This document shows positions 1-8,923 of a stretch of 64,000 bases of DNA, one piece after another. Origin of the DNA: Vibrio ponticus (lineage in GTDB: Bacteria; Pseudomonadota; Gammaproteobacteria; Enterobacterales; Vibrionaceae); assembly GCF_009938225.1 (NCBI RefSeq), contig NZ_AP019658.1:186001-250000 (forward strand). The letters are read 5' to 3'. How positions within the stretch are numbered: the stretch's first letter is position 1; each line of letters opens with the position of its first letter. The position numbers and the translations under genes were made by a program. The notes under the pieces were generated by a model. That model was not told the DNA's origin. It did no database searches and worked only from the letters and a program-made list of their open reading frames with translations.

Positions 1-1
1 G

Positions 2-937
2 TTGTTTAGCACTCTGAAAGTCAGTTTTGAATTTGAGCTACCTGCGGATCTCGCTGAGCGTAAGCAAGGAAAGCGCTCGGTGACATTGCCAGTCTGTATG
101 ACGCTAACCTTGCGCCAAGACCGTCCAAGCATTGATTGTAAAGTTGAACTCAATAACACCGCACTCGATCATCGCATCCAGATTCGTTTCCCAACTGGGA
201 TTGCCAATGCGCTCCATTATGCTGACCAACCATTTGGATTGATCACGCGTGAAACGGTGCCGCAAGAGCTCGCATTGTGGCAGCAAGAAGAGTGGACCGA
301 AGCGCCAATTGCCAACTATCCGATGCAGTCTATGGTATTGCAGCGTGATGAATCGGCTGGCTTAGCGGTGGTTACTCAGGGATTGCGCGAATACGAGTTT
401 GCTCAAACGGAACCAGAGACGATTGCAGTGACGTTATTCCGCAGCGTTGGTTGGCTCGGTCAAGCCAATTTAACTTATCGACCGGGACGCGCATCAGGCA
501 TGGTTTTACCATCACCAGACTCCCAAATTCAAGGTGAGCATTGTTTTGAATTGTCTGTGGTTCCATTTAGCGCTGAAGCAGAAACCGAGTTCTGGTGCAC
601 GATTGAACAAATAAATACGCCTGTTATTGCTCATGTGGGCACAGATTGGGCTCGCTTCCGTCTGAACTCCGAACAAAACCATTTCCCGGCTCGTCACAGC
701 TTAGTCTTGTGGCAAAGTGATTTGCACTTTAGCACGTTGAAAAAGGCAGAGCAGGGTGAGGGGTTAATTTTACGCGCCTACAACCCGACGGCTCAGCCAC
801 AAACTATGGGCACACTAAATACGGAGTTTGTTACGCAGCTGACTCAACTGGATGAGACGACATCACGTGAATGGACAGAGACCGCTCTACCAAGCTCTCC
901 AGTTACCTTGAGCATGACCCGTGCCGAACAACAATAA
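2..937 (+). CDS. mngB: Alpha-mannosidase, GH38 family, C-terminal part (MngB-like)
   Basis: The window opens inside this gene; only the last 311 or so residues are present and the true start lies outside. What remains is the beta-sandwich C-terminal half of a glycoside hydrolase family 38 enzyme, ending in the typical stretch where GLILRAYNP precedes a few more strands. The catalytic domain is not visible. Family members of this type hydrolyse alpha-mannosides; MngB cleaves 2-O-(6-phospho-alpha-mannosyl)-D-glycerate in the cytoplasm after PTS uptake. The next gene is a phosphotransferase fusion protein starting 22 bases after the stop, which fits a PTS-fed mannoside pathway. The exact substrate is inference from this context. 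Confidence 0.7.
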   Translation: MFSTLKVSFEFELPADLAERKQGKRSVTLPVCMTLTLRQDRPSIDCKVELNNTALDHRIQIRFPTGIANALHYADQPFGLITRETVPQELALWQQEEWTEAPIANYPMQSMVLQRDESAGLAVVTQGLREYEFAQTEPETIAVTLFRSVGWLGQANLTYRPGRASGMVLPSPDSQIQGEHCFELSVVPFSAEAETEFWCTIEQINTPVIAHVGTDWARFRLNSEQNHFPARHSLVLWQSDLHFSTLKKAEQGEGLILRAYNPTAQPQTMGTLNTEFVTQLTQLDETTSREWTETALPSSPVTLSMTRAEQQ

Positions 938-959
938 AAACGAATTGAGATACAGAACG

Positions 960-3458
960 ATGAAAACGATTGATTTTATTTGTCCACTTCCAAATGGAGT
1001 GCATGCTCGCCCTGCGAAGGAAATTGAGCTGCGCACTAACCAGTTTACTGCGCAGATTAACTTAGTTAACAAGAGCAAAGATAAGGTTGCAAACGCGAAA
1101 AGCGTGTTGTCGATGATCAGTGCCGATATTTTGTTAAATGACGCCTGTTGCTTTGAAATTAGCGGTGAAGATGCCGACAGTGCTTATGAGTTTTTACAAC
1201 AGTTTGTTGAGCAAGAGTTAGCGGGTATTGATGAAGCTTCGCCGACATCAAACGTCCAAACCAGCCAGCTATTGCCAGTCTCTTTGGTGCAAGCTGCACC
1301 CAATATGTTGCGTGGTAAAGTCGCGTCCACAGGAATTGGTCATGGGCAAGCGGTAGTTATTCAACCCGTTGACCTGCTGGTATTAGCGGCTGATTACTCG
1401 CAGCAAGCCGACACCGAAATTAAAGCGATGCTAGAGGTTTCTCTTACTGCTTTGGTAAACAAACTGTCTGCGCAGCTTGATATTGAGGCGAATGAGATTG
1501 TCGCCGCTCATCTGAAAATTGCTCAAGATACGGAACTTGCCAATGCTCTAGTAGCACATTCTTCGGCAAGAAATGCCATGCAGGCAATCGGCTTGGCTTG
1601 TCGTGATATCTGTGAGCCGTTAGAAGCAAGTAGCAGTGAATATCTTAAAGAACGCACTTTAGATATTAAAGATATCTGCTTACAACTGGCATCAATTTGC
1701 TACGGAAGGTCGTTAACTGCGATACCGGTGTTAGAGCAAGACAGCATTATTGTTTCGCCATCTTTGTTAACACCGAGCCAGCTTCTAGCGCTACCAAAAG
1801 AGAAAATTAAAGGCTTGGTGATGGGTGAGGGTGGTACGACATCACATACTGTGATTCTGGCGCGATCTTTTGCGATTCCTGCATTAGTGGGCATTGAGTT
1901 GCCACAGGGAGACTCAGTGCTGTCCGTGGTAAATCCTCATCAGGCATTGATTGTCGATGCTGTTCATGGGGTGTTGGTGCTGGAATTAAACCCGCAAACA
2001 GAAACATTTTATCAACTTGAGCAGCAGAAATGGGCTCGTATCGACGCTCATAATGAGGTTTTTAAACATAGCAGCGTGACCACTCGTGATGACGTTCATC
2101 TCGATGTGTTAGCTAACATAGTCACCAGTCAGGAAATTGATTCGGCACTTGAGGCTGGAGCTGACGGCATCGGTTTGTTCCGTACTGAAATGCTGTTCTG
2201 TGAGCGAGCGACACCACCAAGTGAGGAAGAACAATATCAGCACTATCTGCGCGTAGTCCAAGCGAGTGCAGGTAAAAAAGTAGTGATTCGTACTTTAGAT
2301 ATTGGTGGTGATAAGCCTTGTGAATATATGGGCTTTCCACAAGAGGAAAACCCATTTTTGGGTTATCGCGCAATACGAATGTACCCAGAATATCTAACCA
2401 TCATGACTGCTCAGTTCCGCGCATTAGTGAGAGCAAGTGCGGCAGGAGAGGTATCAATAATGGTGCCGATGGTCGCGAACCTTGATGAGATTCGTTGGTG
2501 TCGAGAGATGCTTGATCAAGTGACGAAGGATTTGACCGAGCAAGGTACGACTATTGGTACGGTGAAACTGGGTGTGATGGCAGAAGTGCCATCAATTGCT
2601 TACCTGCTTAATCAAGCGAATGATTATCTTGATTTTATTTCTATCGGTAGCAATGACTTAACTCAATACTTCTTTGCTTGTGACCGTGGGAACCAGGCGG
2701 TTGCACACCTATATGACCACATGAATCCGGCATTTTTGGCGTTTGTTGCTGACATTATTGCCCGCGCAAATCAGGCTGGTATCGCGGTAAGTTTATGTGG
2801 CGAGATGGCGGCAGATGAGCTTGCTCAGCCGCTATTACTTGGTGCGGGGCTGCGTCAGTTTTCAATGGCGGCATCAAAAATTGCGGCGAGTAAACGTCGC
2901 CTCTCTCAGTTCGATACGACTTCTTGTCAAACTCTATTTGAACAGGTCGTGGGGTTAGAAAATGGCTCGGCAGTGAAGCAAGCGGTTGAGGAATTTATTT
3001 CTCAAGGGCAAGCATTGCCGACCTTAGATGAAGCCTTGGTATTTACTCATCGAGAGGTAAAAAACAAGGCAGAGGCAATCAAATTGCTTGCGGATAACTT
3101 GCAAGTTAATCAGCGTGCTCCTAGTGCCCAAGCGGTTGAGCAAGCTATTTGGGATCGAGAGGCAGTGTTCTCTACAGCGCTTGGTTTCTCGGTAGCGATT
3201 CCTCACTGTAAGTCTTCTGCGGTTACTCACAATAGTGCGTCGCTACTAACTTTAAATGAGAAAATTGCGTGGGGTGACGATGTCGATGTGGATTTAATCA
3301 TCATGCTAACGGTAACCGAAGAGGGTAAAGATACCCATATGCAAGTGTTCTCAAAAATCGCGCGTAAATTGATGCATGAAGAGTTCCGTTCTTCTTTGAA
3401 AGAGGCGACTCAACCGGCGCAAATTATCGACATCTTGAACTTAACACTTAATGGCTAA
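960..3458 (+). CDS. HPr-EI-EIIA(Fru) multiphosphoryl transfer protein (FryA-like)
   Basis: A three-domain phosphotransferase protein of 832 residues. Residues 1-90 are HPr with the phosphorylated His15 in the motif GVHARPAKE. Residues of about 120-670 are Enzyme I: the swivel-domain His296 lies in GGTTSHTVILAR, followed by the PEP-binding motif IGSNDLTQYF and the CGEMAAD catalytic Cys region. Residues of about 690-832 are a fructose/mannitol-type EIIA with His749 in AIPHCKS. The order HPr-EI-EIIA is that of E. coli FryA. It passes phosphate from PEP to a sugar EIIBC, which probably lies upstream outside the window. I chose ATG 960, which gives HPr its normal N-terminus; a GTG at 921 inside the previous gene is in frame but adds non-homologous residues. 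Overlaps the alternative long start of the next gene. Confidence 0.9.
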   Translation: MKTIDFICPLPNGVHARPAKEIELRTNQFTAQINLVNKSKDKVANAKSVLSMISADILLNDACCFEISGEDADSAYEFLQQFVEQELAGIDEASPTSNVQTSQLLPVSLVQAAPNMLRGKVASTGIGHGQAVVIQPVDLLVLAADYSQQADTEIKAMLEVSLTALVNKLSAQLDIEANEIVAAHLKIAQDTELANALVAHSSARNAMQAIGLACRDICEPLEASSSEYLKERTLDIKDICLQLASICYGRSLTAIPVLEQDSIIVSPSLLTPSQLLALPKEKIKGLVMGEGGTTSHTVILARSFAIPALVGIELPQGDSVLSVVNPHQALIVDAVHGVLVLELNPQTETFYQLEQQKWARIDAHNEVFKHSSVTTRDDVHLDVLANIVTSQEIDSALEAGADGIGLFRTEMLFCERATPPSEEEQYQHYLRVVQASAGKKVVIRTLDIGGDKPCEYMGFPQEENPFLGYRAIRMYPEYLTIMTAQFRALVRASAAGEVSIMVPMVANLDEIRWCREMLDQVTKDLTEQGTTIGTVKLGVMAEVPSIAYLLNQANDYLDFISIGSNDLTQYFFACDRGNQAVAHLYDHMNPAFLAFVADIIARANQAGIAVSLCGEMAADELAQPLLLGAGLRQFSMAASKIAASKRRLSQFDTTSCQTLFEQVVGLENGSAVKQAVEEFISQGQALPTLDEALVFTHREVKNKAEAIKLLADNLQVNQRAPSAQAVEQAIWDREAVFSTALGFSVAIPHCKSSAVTHNSASLLTLNEKIAWGDDVDVDLIIMLTVTEEGKDTHMQVFSKIARKLMHEEFRSSLKEATQPAQIIDILNLTLNG

Positions 3459-3488
3459 CGTTGCCGACTGTGGCATATGCATGAAGGC

Positions 3489-3508
3489 GGCTCGCAGAAA
3501 TGCGAGCC
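3489..3508 (+). terminator. Intercistronic stem-loop with GAAA loop
   Basis: A perfect 8-bp stem (GGCTCGCA / TGCGAGCC) closed by a GAAA tetraloop, between the PTS fusion gene and the sugar permease. It is followed by GATTTATT rather than a long U run, so it looks more like an attenuator or an mRNA-stabilising stem than a full terminator. Confidence 0.5.
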
Positions 3509-3516
3509 GATTTATT

Positions 3517-4707
3517 ATGAGTAATCCATCGACTCGTTCACTGATCTTACTGTCTCTGGTCTTTTTTACATGGGGGGTATTAACCTCTGCAAACAGTATC
3601 CTTGTTCCGCACTTTCAGTCCTTATTTAATTTGAGTTATCAACAATCGATGTTGGTACAAATGGCGTTCTATATTGCTCCATTTGCGGTGAGCATTCCCA
3701 CTTCGATACAAATGGTTAAACGAGGCTACAAATTTAGTTTAACAGCGGCTTTGCTGCTGACGGTTATTGGTGCTTTATGTCTCTATTTAGCACTGAAAAA
3801 TCTAAGCTTTGCTGCTGCGTTATGTTCGGTATTCGTGGTTGCTATGGGGGTCGCAGCGTTGCAAGTGGTTGCCAACCCTTATGTGACAGTGACGGGGGAG
3901 GCAAGCGAATCAACCCGCCGCCTGACGATTGCATCGACTCTAAATTCTACTGGCACGACAGCCGGTCCGGTATTGCTTGCACTGGCAATGGTGACAGTGG
4001 GAATCGCTAATATTTACCTGATGTTGGCTTTACTGATTACCCTGATTACCTACTTGATACGCCGCTACTTGTTGGTTGATGTAAAAAGCGAACAACAAGT
4101 TAATGTCTCTGCCCATTTGGCAAAGTTGAGCAAGCAACCGCAGTTTGTGTTCGGTGCATTGATGATCTTTGTCTATGTCGGTGTCGAGGTCGCGATTGGT
4201 ACGGTGACCATTAGTTATCTATCCGATGAAACACTTGTGGGGTTGTCCGCTACCACGGCGACGACGTTGATGAGTATTTATTGGGCAGGGTCATTAGTCG
4301 GACGTATGGCATATAGCTTTGTTGCTCACCGATGTGCGCCATTGAAAACCCTGTTGTTTGGAGCGATGGGTGCTTCGGCATTGATCTTACTTGCGATTTT
4401 GACCAGCTCTTTGGTCGGGGGGATTGCGCTGGTTCTGATAGGCTTGGTTAACTCATTTATGTACCCGATCATTTTTTCACGTGCGATTGAAAACTTGGGT
4501 GATTCAACAGGCGCTGCTTCAGCAATACTGATTATGTGTGGCATTGGTGGTGGTGTAGTTCCTATGCTGCAAGCCAGTACAATTGCTTCATGGGGCGTTG
4601 CCAACAGCTATTTTGTGCCATTGTGCGGCTATATAATGCTGGCGCTGTATGGTGCCGTCTGTTTAAGAAGAAAAGTTGCAGCGAGTCAGTTCGGTCAAAC
4701 GGCTTGA
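3517..4707 (+). CDS. FHS-family sugar permease (glucose/galactose or fucose type MFS transporter)
   Basis: A 12-helix major facilitator of 396 residues from ATG 3517. The N-terminal helix SLVFFTWGVLTSANSILVP and the motif VVANPYVTVTG, followed by TLNSTGTTAGP, are characteristic of the FHS (fucose:H+ symporter, GluP) family, which imports hexoses or deoxyhexoses with protons or sodium. A longer reading from 3451 would overlap the upstream gene and run through the stem-loop at 3489-3508, so I prefer 3517. It is the last gene of the mannoside/PTS operon and is followed by a good terminator. Substrate cannot be told from sequence; a product of the mannosidase (a hexose) is one guess. Confidence 0.75.
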   Translation: MSNPSTRSLILLSLVFFTWGVLTSANSILVPHFQSLFNLSYQQSMLVQMAFYIAPFAVSIPTSIQMVKRGYKFSLTAALLLTVIGALCLYLALKNLSFAAALCSVFVVAMGVAALQVVANPYVTVTGEASESTRRLTIASTLNSTGTTAGPVLLALAMVTVGIANIYLMLALLITLITYLIRRYLLVDVKSEQQVNVSAHLAKLSKQPQFVFGALMIFVYVGVEVAIGTVTISYLSDETLVGLSATTATTLMSIYWAGSLVGRMAYSFVAHRCAPLKTLLFGAMGASALILLAILTSSLVGGIALVLIGLVNSFMYPIIFSRAIENLGDSTGAASAILIMCGIGGGVVPMLQASTIASWGVANSYFVPLCGYIMLALYGAVCLRRKVAASQFGQTA

Positions 4708-4719
4708 GCATGATAGACG

Positions 4720-4753
4720 AAAACGCCCTAAGCGATTGGCTGTGGGCGTTTTT
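4720..4753 (+). terminator. Rho-independent terminator of the PTS/permease operon
   Basis: AAAACGCCC pairs with GGGCGTTTT around a 15-base loop, ending in a run of T. It also works in reverse for the DUF1330 gene on the minus strand. Confidence 0.8.
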
Positions 4754-4761
4754 GTAAAGAC

Positions 4762-5169
4762 TTAAGGCACTTTGGTTTCGATATTTAATTGTCCAGCAAG
4801 ACCGGCTTCTCGGTGTACCTTGAGTTGTTGAAACTCCTCGGATGCAGTCATATCGAGCAGCGCTTGCCGAGAGGGGTATCTGACTATCACAAATGAATCC
4901 CAAAGCTCATCGACTTGCCCTAGGATCAATCCGGTCACTTCAGAATAGAACACCACCTCAGCACCATATTTCTCTAATACTTTGAGCATCGGCTGTCCAT
5001 ACAAATCGTATGCTTCTCTGCCGGTAAGGCTGGTTTTTCGACCATCCGCATATTCCGCTTGGTCGCGAAATTTAAAGAGATTAAGCAGGTGGATGGGACC
5101 ACTCTCTGGCGCGGTTTGCAGTCTGTCCATCTGTTGTTCTGTTGGGTGTAATTTATTGAGCACTTCCAT
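4762..5169 (-). CDS. DUF1330 domain protein
   Basis: A 135-residue soluble protein of the dimeric alpha/beta-barrel DUF1330 family: PIHLLNLFKF near the N-terminus, an internal YGQPMLKVLEKYGAEV segment, and VIVRYPSRQALLDM near the C-terminus. Biochemical role in this family is unknown; related folds bind small molecules or degrade haem-like compounds. I took ATG 5169 because an AAGAG ribosome site precedes it; the longer reading to 5214 has none. It stands alone between the mannoside operon and the cupin gene, facing away from the latter. Confidence 0.75.
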   Translation of the reverse strand: MEVLNKLHPTEQQMDRLQTAPESGPIHLLNLFKFRDQAEYADGRKTSLTGREAYDLYGQPMLKVLEKYGAEVVFYSEVTGLILGQVDELWDSFVIVRYPSRQALLDMTASEEFQQLKVHREAGLAGQLNIETKVP

Positions 5170-5477
5170 GTTATCTCTTGCCTGTCTGCTTGATATTGAA
5201 TAACAGGTTAACATTTAATCAGCGTGCGTATGGCAGGATTAAATTCGATTTTTCAGCGGTCTATCGAAGGTTTGTTTGCTTCATAGTGGAAAGTTACTTG
5301 GGTATAAGTGATTAAAAATATTGAGACTTTCATTGGTGATTTACGTACAAACCAAGCAGTAAACAGACAAATTAGTCACTACACTTACATTAGGCAGTCA
5401 AGCACTAGGCACTGGTGCATTAGGTAATGGCGCATTAGGTAATGACTGAGTAGATGACGACAAACAAAGAGCCCAAT
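5170..5477. other. Divergent intergenic region with a 15-bp tandem repeat
   Basis: About 300 bases between the divergent DUF1330 and cupin genes, AT-rich, presumably holding both promoters. At 5413-5442 there are two copies of a 15-base unit, TGGTGCATTAGGTAA and TGGCGCATTAGGTAA, differing by one base. No gene seen. Confidence 0.5.
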
Positions 5478-6140
5478 ATGACGACTTTGATTAACGCCGA
5501 TTTTGACCAGCGAGTGGTTGTTCGCCCCCATGAGTACCAGTGGGTCGCTTCACCGATGGCTGGAGTGGAGCGGATGATGCTTGATCGAGTAGGTGATGAA
5601 ATCGCGCGTGCCACGTCACTTGTTCGTTATGCGCCAAACAGTACGTTTTCTGCTCATATTCATGGCGGCGGTGAAGAGTTCTATGTCCTCGAGGGGGTAT
5701 TTTCTGATGAACACGGTGACTATCCTGCGGGTAGTTATGTACGCAATCCGATTGGAACCGCGCACACACCGCGCATTGGTGTGGATGGGGCAACCATCTT
5801 CGTTAAGTTGCATCAATTTAGCCAACAAGACGCTCAACCCGTCAACGTGAATACGCATCAACAGCGTTGGCGACAAGGATTAGTGGACGGTTTAGAGGTG
5901 ATGCCGTTACACGAGTTTGAGTCAGAGCACGTTGCTTTGGTAAAATGGGCGCCGAATACTCAGTTTAATGCTCACCAACATTGGGGAGGCGAGGAGATCT
6001 TTGTGTTAGAAGGTATTTTCTGTGATGAATTTGGAGAGTACCCCGCTGGCACTTGGATCCGTAGTCCGCATTTAAGTCAGCATAAGCCGTTTACTAAAGA
6101 GCATGGCGCGCTGATTTATGTGAAAACTGGGCATTTGTGA
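5478..6140 (+). CDS. Double-cupin protein, ChrR-like
   Basis: A 220-residue protein made of two ChrR-type cupin domains in tandem. The first carries SAHIHGGGEEFYVLEG and the second NAHQHWGGEEIFVLEG, each giving the His-x-His and Glu ligands of a metal-binding beta-barrel. The anti-sigma zinc domain found at the N-terminus of ChrR itself is absent, so this is a stand-alone cupin pair; candidates are a small-molecule sensor or dioxygenase-like enzyme. ATG 5478 has AAAGAG at the right distance; the ATG at 5454 would add eight residues. Single-gene unit. Confidence 0.75.
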   Translation: MTTLINADFDQRVVVRPHEYQWVASPMAGVERMMLDRVGDEIARATSLVRYAPNSTFSAHIHGGGEEFYVLEGVFSDEHGDYPAGSYVRNPIGTAHTPRIGVDGATIFVKLHQFSQQDAQPVNVNTHQQRWRQGLVDGLEVMPLHEFESEHVALVKWAPNTQFNAHQHWGGEEIFVLEGIFCDEFGEYPAGTWIRSPHLSQHKPFTKEHGALIYVKTGHL

Positions 6141-6308
6141 CTCTTGTAGTCATATGGGATGTATAGAGAAATATTTGTCGTGTTGGTCGATTTATTTCAT
6201 AAGTCGTTACATAACTCGCGCTCTTTGTGCTTTACATCTGAGGCAAGGCAATCAACACTTGCCCCCGAACTTTAATAGCAGCCGAAATGGTAAAATAAGT
6301 AATAGTCT

Positions 6309-7004
6309 ATGAATAACACGACCGCGAAAAAGTCGAATCCTCTTTTTGAGATCCTGTTTAACGTGTTTATCCCTTCATTCATTTTGATGAAGTTTAGTGG
6401 TGATGAACATCTAGGTACGGCAATGGCATTGGTTGTTGCTCTCATGTTTCCTATCGGCTTCGGCGGTATGGATCTTATCCGCAATAAGAAGTTTAACTTT
6501 ATCTCCGCACTGGGTTTTATTAGCGTGCTACTCACGGGTGGTATCGGTCTTTTAGAGCTGGATACACGTTGGCTAGCGCTGAAAGAAGCCTTGATCCCTG
6601 GTTTGATTGGTTTGGCGGTATTAGGCTCTACGTTTACCCGCTACCCACTGATGCAGAAGATGATCTTGAATGACACGGCACTGAATTTGGATCTGATTAG
6701 GCAGCGTTTGCAGCAGAATGGTAAAACTGAGCAGTTTGAGCGTTGTTTGATGTCGTCGAACTACTTGTTCGCGAGTACTTTCGCTTTTTCATCTGCGATG
6801 AACTACTTTCTTGCAACTTGGATTGTGACCAGCCCAGCGGGTACTGCTGAGTTCAATGAAGAGTTGGGTAAAATGACGTTGTACAGCTACCCAGCGATTG
6901 CTATTCCAAGTATGTTGATGATGTTTGGTATTTTTTACTACATCTGGCGTCAAGTTCGTGCAATGACTTCGCTGGAAACTGAGCAAATTTTCCATACCAA
7001 ATAA
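6309..7004 (+). CDS. Conserved inner-membrane protein, VC0807-like
   Basis: A 231-residue integral membrane protein with about six hydrophobic helices, for example FNVFIPSFILMKF, FISALGFISVLLTGGIGLL and PSMLMMFGIFYYIW near the C-terminus. It resembles a family widespread in vibrios that is often mislabelled as an MFS transporter; the length is about half that of a real MFS protein. A soluble loop of charged residues lies at about 115-145. Function unknown. Stands alone; no strong terminator on its 3' side. Confidence 0.65.
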   Translation: MNNTTAKKSNPLFEILFNVFIPSFILMKFSGDEHLGTAMALVVALMFPIGFGGMDLIRNKKFNFISALGFISVLLTGGIGLLELDTRWLALKEALIPGLIGLAVLGSTFTRYPLMQKMILNDTALNLDLIRQRLQQNGKTEQFERCLMSSNYLFASTFAFSSAMNYFLATWIVTSPAGTAEFNEELGKMTLYSYPAIAIPSMLMMFGIFYYIWRQVRAMTSLETEQIFHTK

Positions 7005-7076
7005 TCGCTATTGTGTTGCCAGTGAGTCTCGCTGGCAACGCTTCCTTCTAGCTCCGCCAATACTCGCTATCAGCGA

Positions 7077-7490
7077 CTAATCGCGGACTCTTCCTCGTAG
7101 TGTCTTGGTTTGACTCTTAATACCTTTCGCTTTTAAACGTCGTTCTTTTGATGCCCGGGTTGGTCGGGTTGCTTTGCGCGCTTTTTGTACCACCATTGCC
7201 GCTCGGATCACTTCGGCTAGACGGTTTAATGCATCCTCTTTGTTTTGCTCTTGAGTGCGATACTGCTGTGCTTTAATCGTGATCACGCCTTCTTTTGAAA
7301 TGCGTGAATCACTCAGCGCGAGTAGGCGCTCTTTGTAGATGGTCGGGAGCGTAGAGTGCTTGATATCAAACTGCAGATGAATGGCACTGGAAACTTTGTT
7401 GACGTTCTGCCCACCCGAACCTTGCGCGCGGATCGCCGTCATTTGAATTTCCCAGTCACTGAGCGTGACACTATTTGATATTTTAAGCAT
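7077..7490 (-). CDS. arfB: Alternative ribosome-rescue factor ArfB (YaeJ)
   Basis: A 137-residue peptidyl-tRNA hydrolase that releases stalled chains from ribosomes on broken mRNA. The GGQ catalytic motif lies in AIRAQGSGGQNVNKVS near residue 25, and the basic C-terminal tail with RPTRASKERRLKAKG enters the empty mRNA channel. Similarity to E. coli ArfB is strong along the whole length. I chose ATG 7490, preceded by GGGAAAGG; the ATG at 7502 would have no ribosome site. The gene begins directly after the T-tract of the terminator at 7502-7531, so either it has its own promoter inside the S33 peptidase gene or it is made by read-through. Confidence 0.92.
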   Translation of the reverse strand: MLKISNSVTLSDWEIQMTAIRAQGSGGQNVNKVSSAIHLQFDIKHSTLPTIYKERLLALSDSRISKEGVITIKAQQYRTQEQNKEDALNRLAEVIRAAMVVQKARKATRPTRASKERRLKAKGIKSQTKTLRGRVRD

Positions 7491-7501
7491 GACCTTTCCC
7501 A

Positions 7502-7531
7502 TAAAAACAAAGCCACAGCGTGGCTGTGGCT
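7502..7531 (-). terminator. Rho-independent terminator of the S33 peptidase gene, just ahead of arfB
   Basis: On the minus strand AGCCACAG pairs with CTGTGGCT around a CCACG loop and is followed by TTGTTTTTA. The T-tract abuts the arfB start. Confidence 0.75.
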
Positions 7532-7554
7532 AAGTGTACACTAAGAGTTATCGA

Positions 7555-8853
7555 TTAAACCAATGTTGCTGCGGTTTGGTTGCCCATCGCGATAAGCTTA
7601 TCTAGGATGCGCTCCCCATCTGCACGTAAGCCGTTATGCTCATATTCATTGGTAATCCAAGCTTTAGCGTTTGGCATGGTGGCTAACGTTTCACGGCTAT
7701 AATCCATCTCGACAAACATATCATCGGCATAAACCGCGCAGCTTACCGGAACTTTGTTGTGCGCCAGCTGGATTGGGTCATAGAGCGAACCCCAGTCGGT
7801 TTTGTTGGCTAAGATTTCCGCCGCTTGTTGCAGTGGTTTTAGATTTTGGTATTGCTCAAACATCCATGGGAAAACCATTTCACCGGTAAACAGGAATGGC
7901 TGACCTTTTTGATAGTTAAACTGGGCGTATTGATCGCGCACGCGATGAGCACTCCAATTGGAAGCGAAACCTTGGCAGTAGATAGATTCGTGCAAGATGG
8001 CGTAAATCGGGTTGGTTTGGAAACCTTGCTCTGCCAGCATGGCATTGAGAAACTCATAACGAAGCTGCTTTTGCCCTTCAATATCGACAAAGGCATTTTC
8101 TAGCCAGTAGTAGGTACTAATGAAGCTATCACTCATGCCGAAATTGATGCCGATTTGTTGAAATTGCTCAACGGTAAAGCGCTGCCCGTTTGGCAAGAAC
8201 TCTTCATGGTCGATTAGGTGATCGGCAATGGATTGGCAAAGATCTTGAGCATGTGGGTACTGAGCAAAGAACGCTTGGTTTTTATCGAGAGTGCGTTTGA
8301 AGGTCGCGTGATATACATCATCAGCATGGCGCGAAATGGAGGGTACACCACCGGTGATGTAGCTACGCAGAATGCTTTGCGGGAATAGTGAAAGGTAGGT
8401 TAATGAACAAAAACCACCAAAGCTTTGACCTAATATCGCCCATTGCTTAACGCCGAACTGTTCACGGATCAGTTCGGCATCACGTACGATATTGTCCGCA
8501 CGAAAATGGCTCAAATACTCCGCTTGCTGCTCGGGTGTTTTCGTTGCCAAGGTTTGGTGGCTAATCACAGAGCTATTGCCTGTCCCGCGTTGGTCGAGTA
8601 GCAATATGCGGTACTCTTGCAGTGCGCGTTTTACCCATCCGCTATTGCCTGTTGGGCGCAGCGCAGGGAAGCCTGGACCGCCTTGAAAGAAGACTAGCCA
8701 AGGCTTTTGGCTCTGTTCATCACCCACTAAGCGAACTTCACGAGCAAAGATGGTGAGCTCACCTTTATCCGGCTGAGAGTAATCCAAAGGTGCTGAAAAA
8801 TAATGGGGTAAGTAATGTAATCCATCATCGATAAATGCGTGTGCGTATTGCAT
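7555..8853 (-). CDS. Alpha/beta-hydrolase, S33 proline iminopeptidase family
   Basis: A 432-residue cytoplasmic alpha/beta-hydrolase of the larger S33 type. The oxyanion loop is FFQGGPGFP near residue 57, the nucleophile elbow is GQSFGG near 143, the acid Asp probably lies in the VYADDMFVEMD segment near 384, and the His in YEHNGLRADGERI near the C-terminus. Members remove N-terminal proline from peptides or hydrolyse related amides. Reads as a single-gene unit with its own terminator. Substrate assignment is by family only. Confidence 0.85.
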   Translation of the reverse strand: MQYAHAFIDDGLHYLPHYFSAPLDYSQPDKGELTIFAREVRLVGDEQSQKPWLVFFQGGPGFPALRPTGNSGWVKRALQEYRILLLDQRGTGNSSVISHQTLATKTPEQQAEYLSHFRADNIVRDAELIREQFGVKQWAILGQSFGGFCSLTYLSLFPQSILRSYITGGVPSISRHADDVYHATFKRTLDKNQAFFAQYPHAQDLCQSIADHLIDHEEFLPNGQRFTVEQFQQIGINFGMSDSFISTYYWLENAFVDIEGQKQLRYEFLNAMLAEQGFQTNPIYAILHESIYCQGFASNWSAHRVRDQYAQFNYQKGQPFLFTGEMVFPWMFEQYQNLKPLQQAAEILANKTDWGSLYDPIQLAHNKVPVSCAVYADDMFVEMDYSRETLATMPNAKAWITNEYEHNGLRADGERILDKLIAMGNQTAATLV

Positions 8854-8923
8854 GCTTTCTTCCTAATCAACGCGCGCTGTTGTCTAAGCGGCGTACTAAA
8901 TAACGTGACGACTTAATGTTAGG

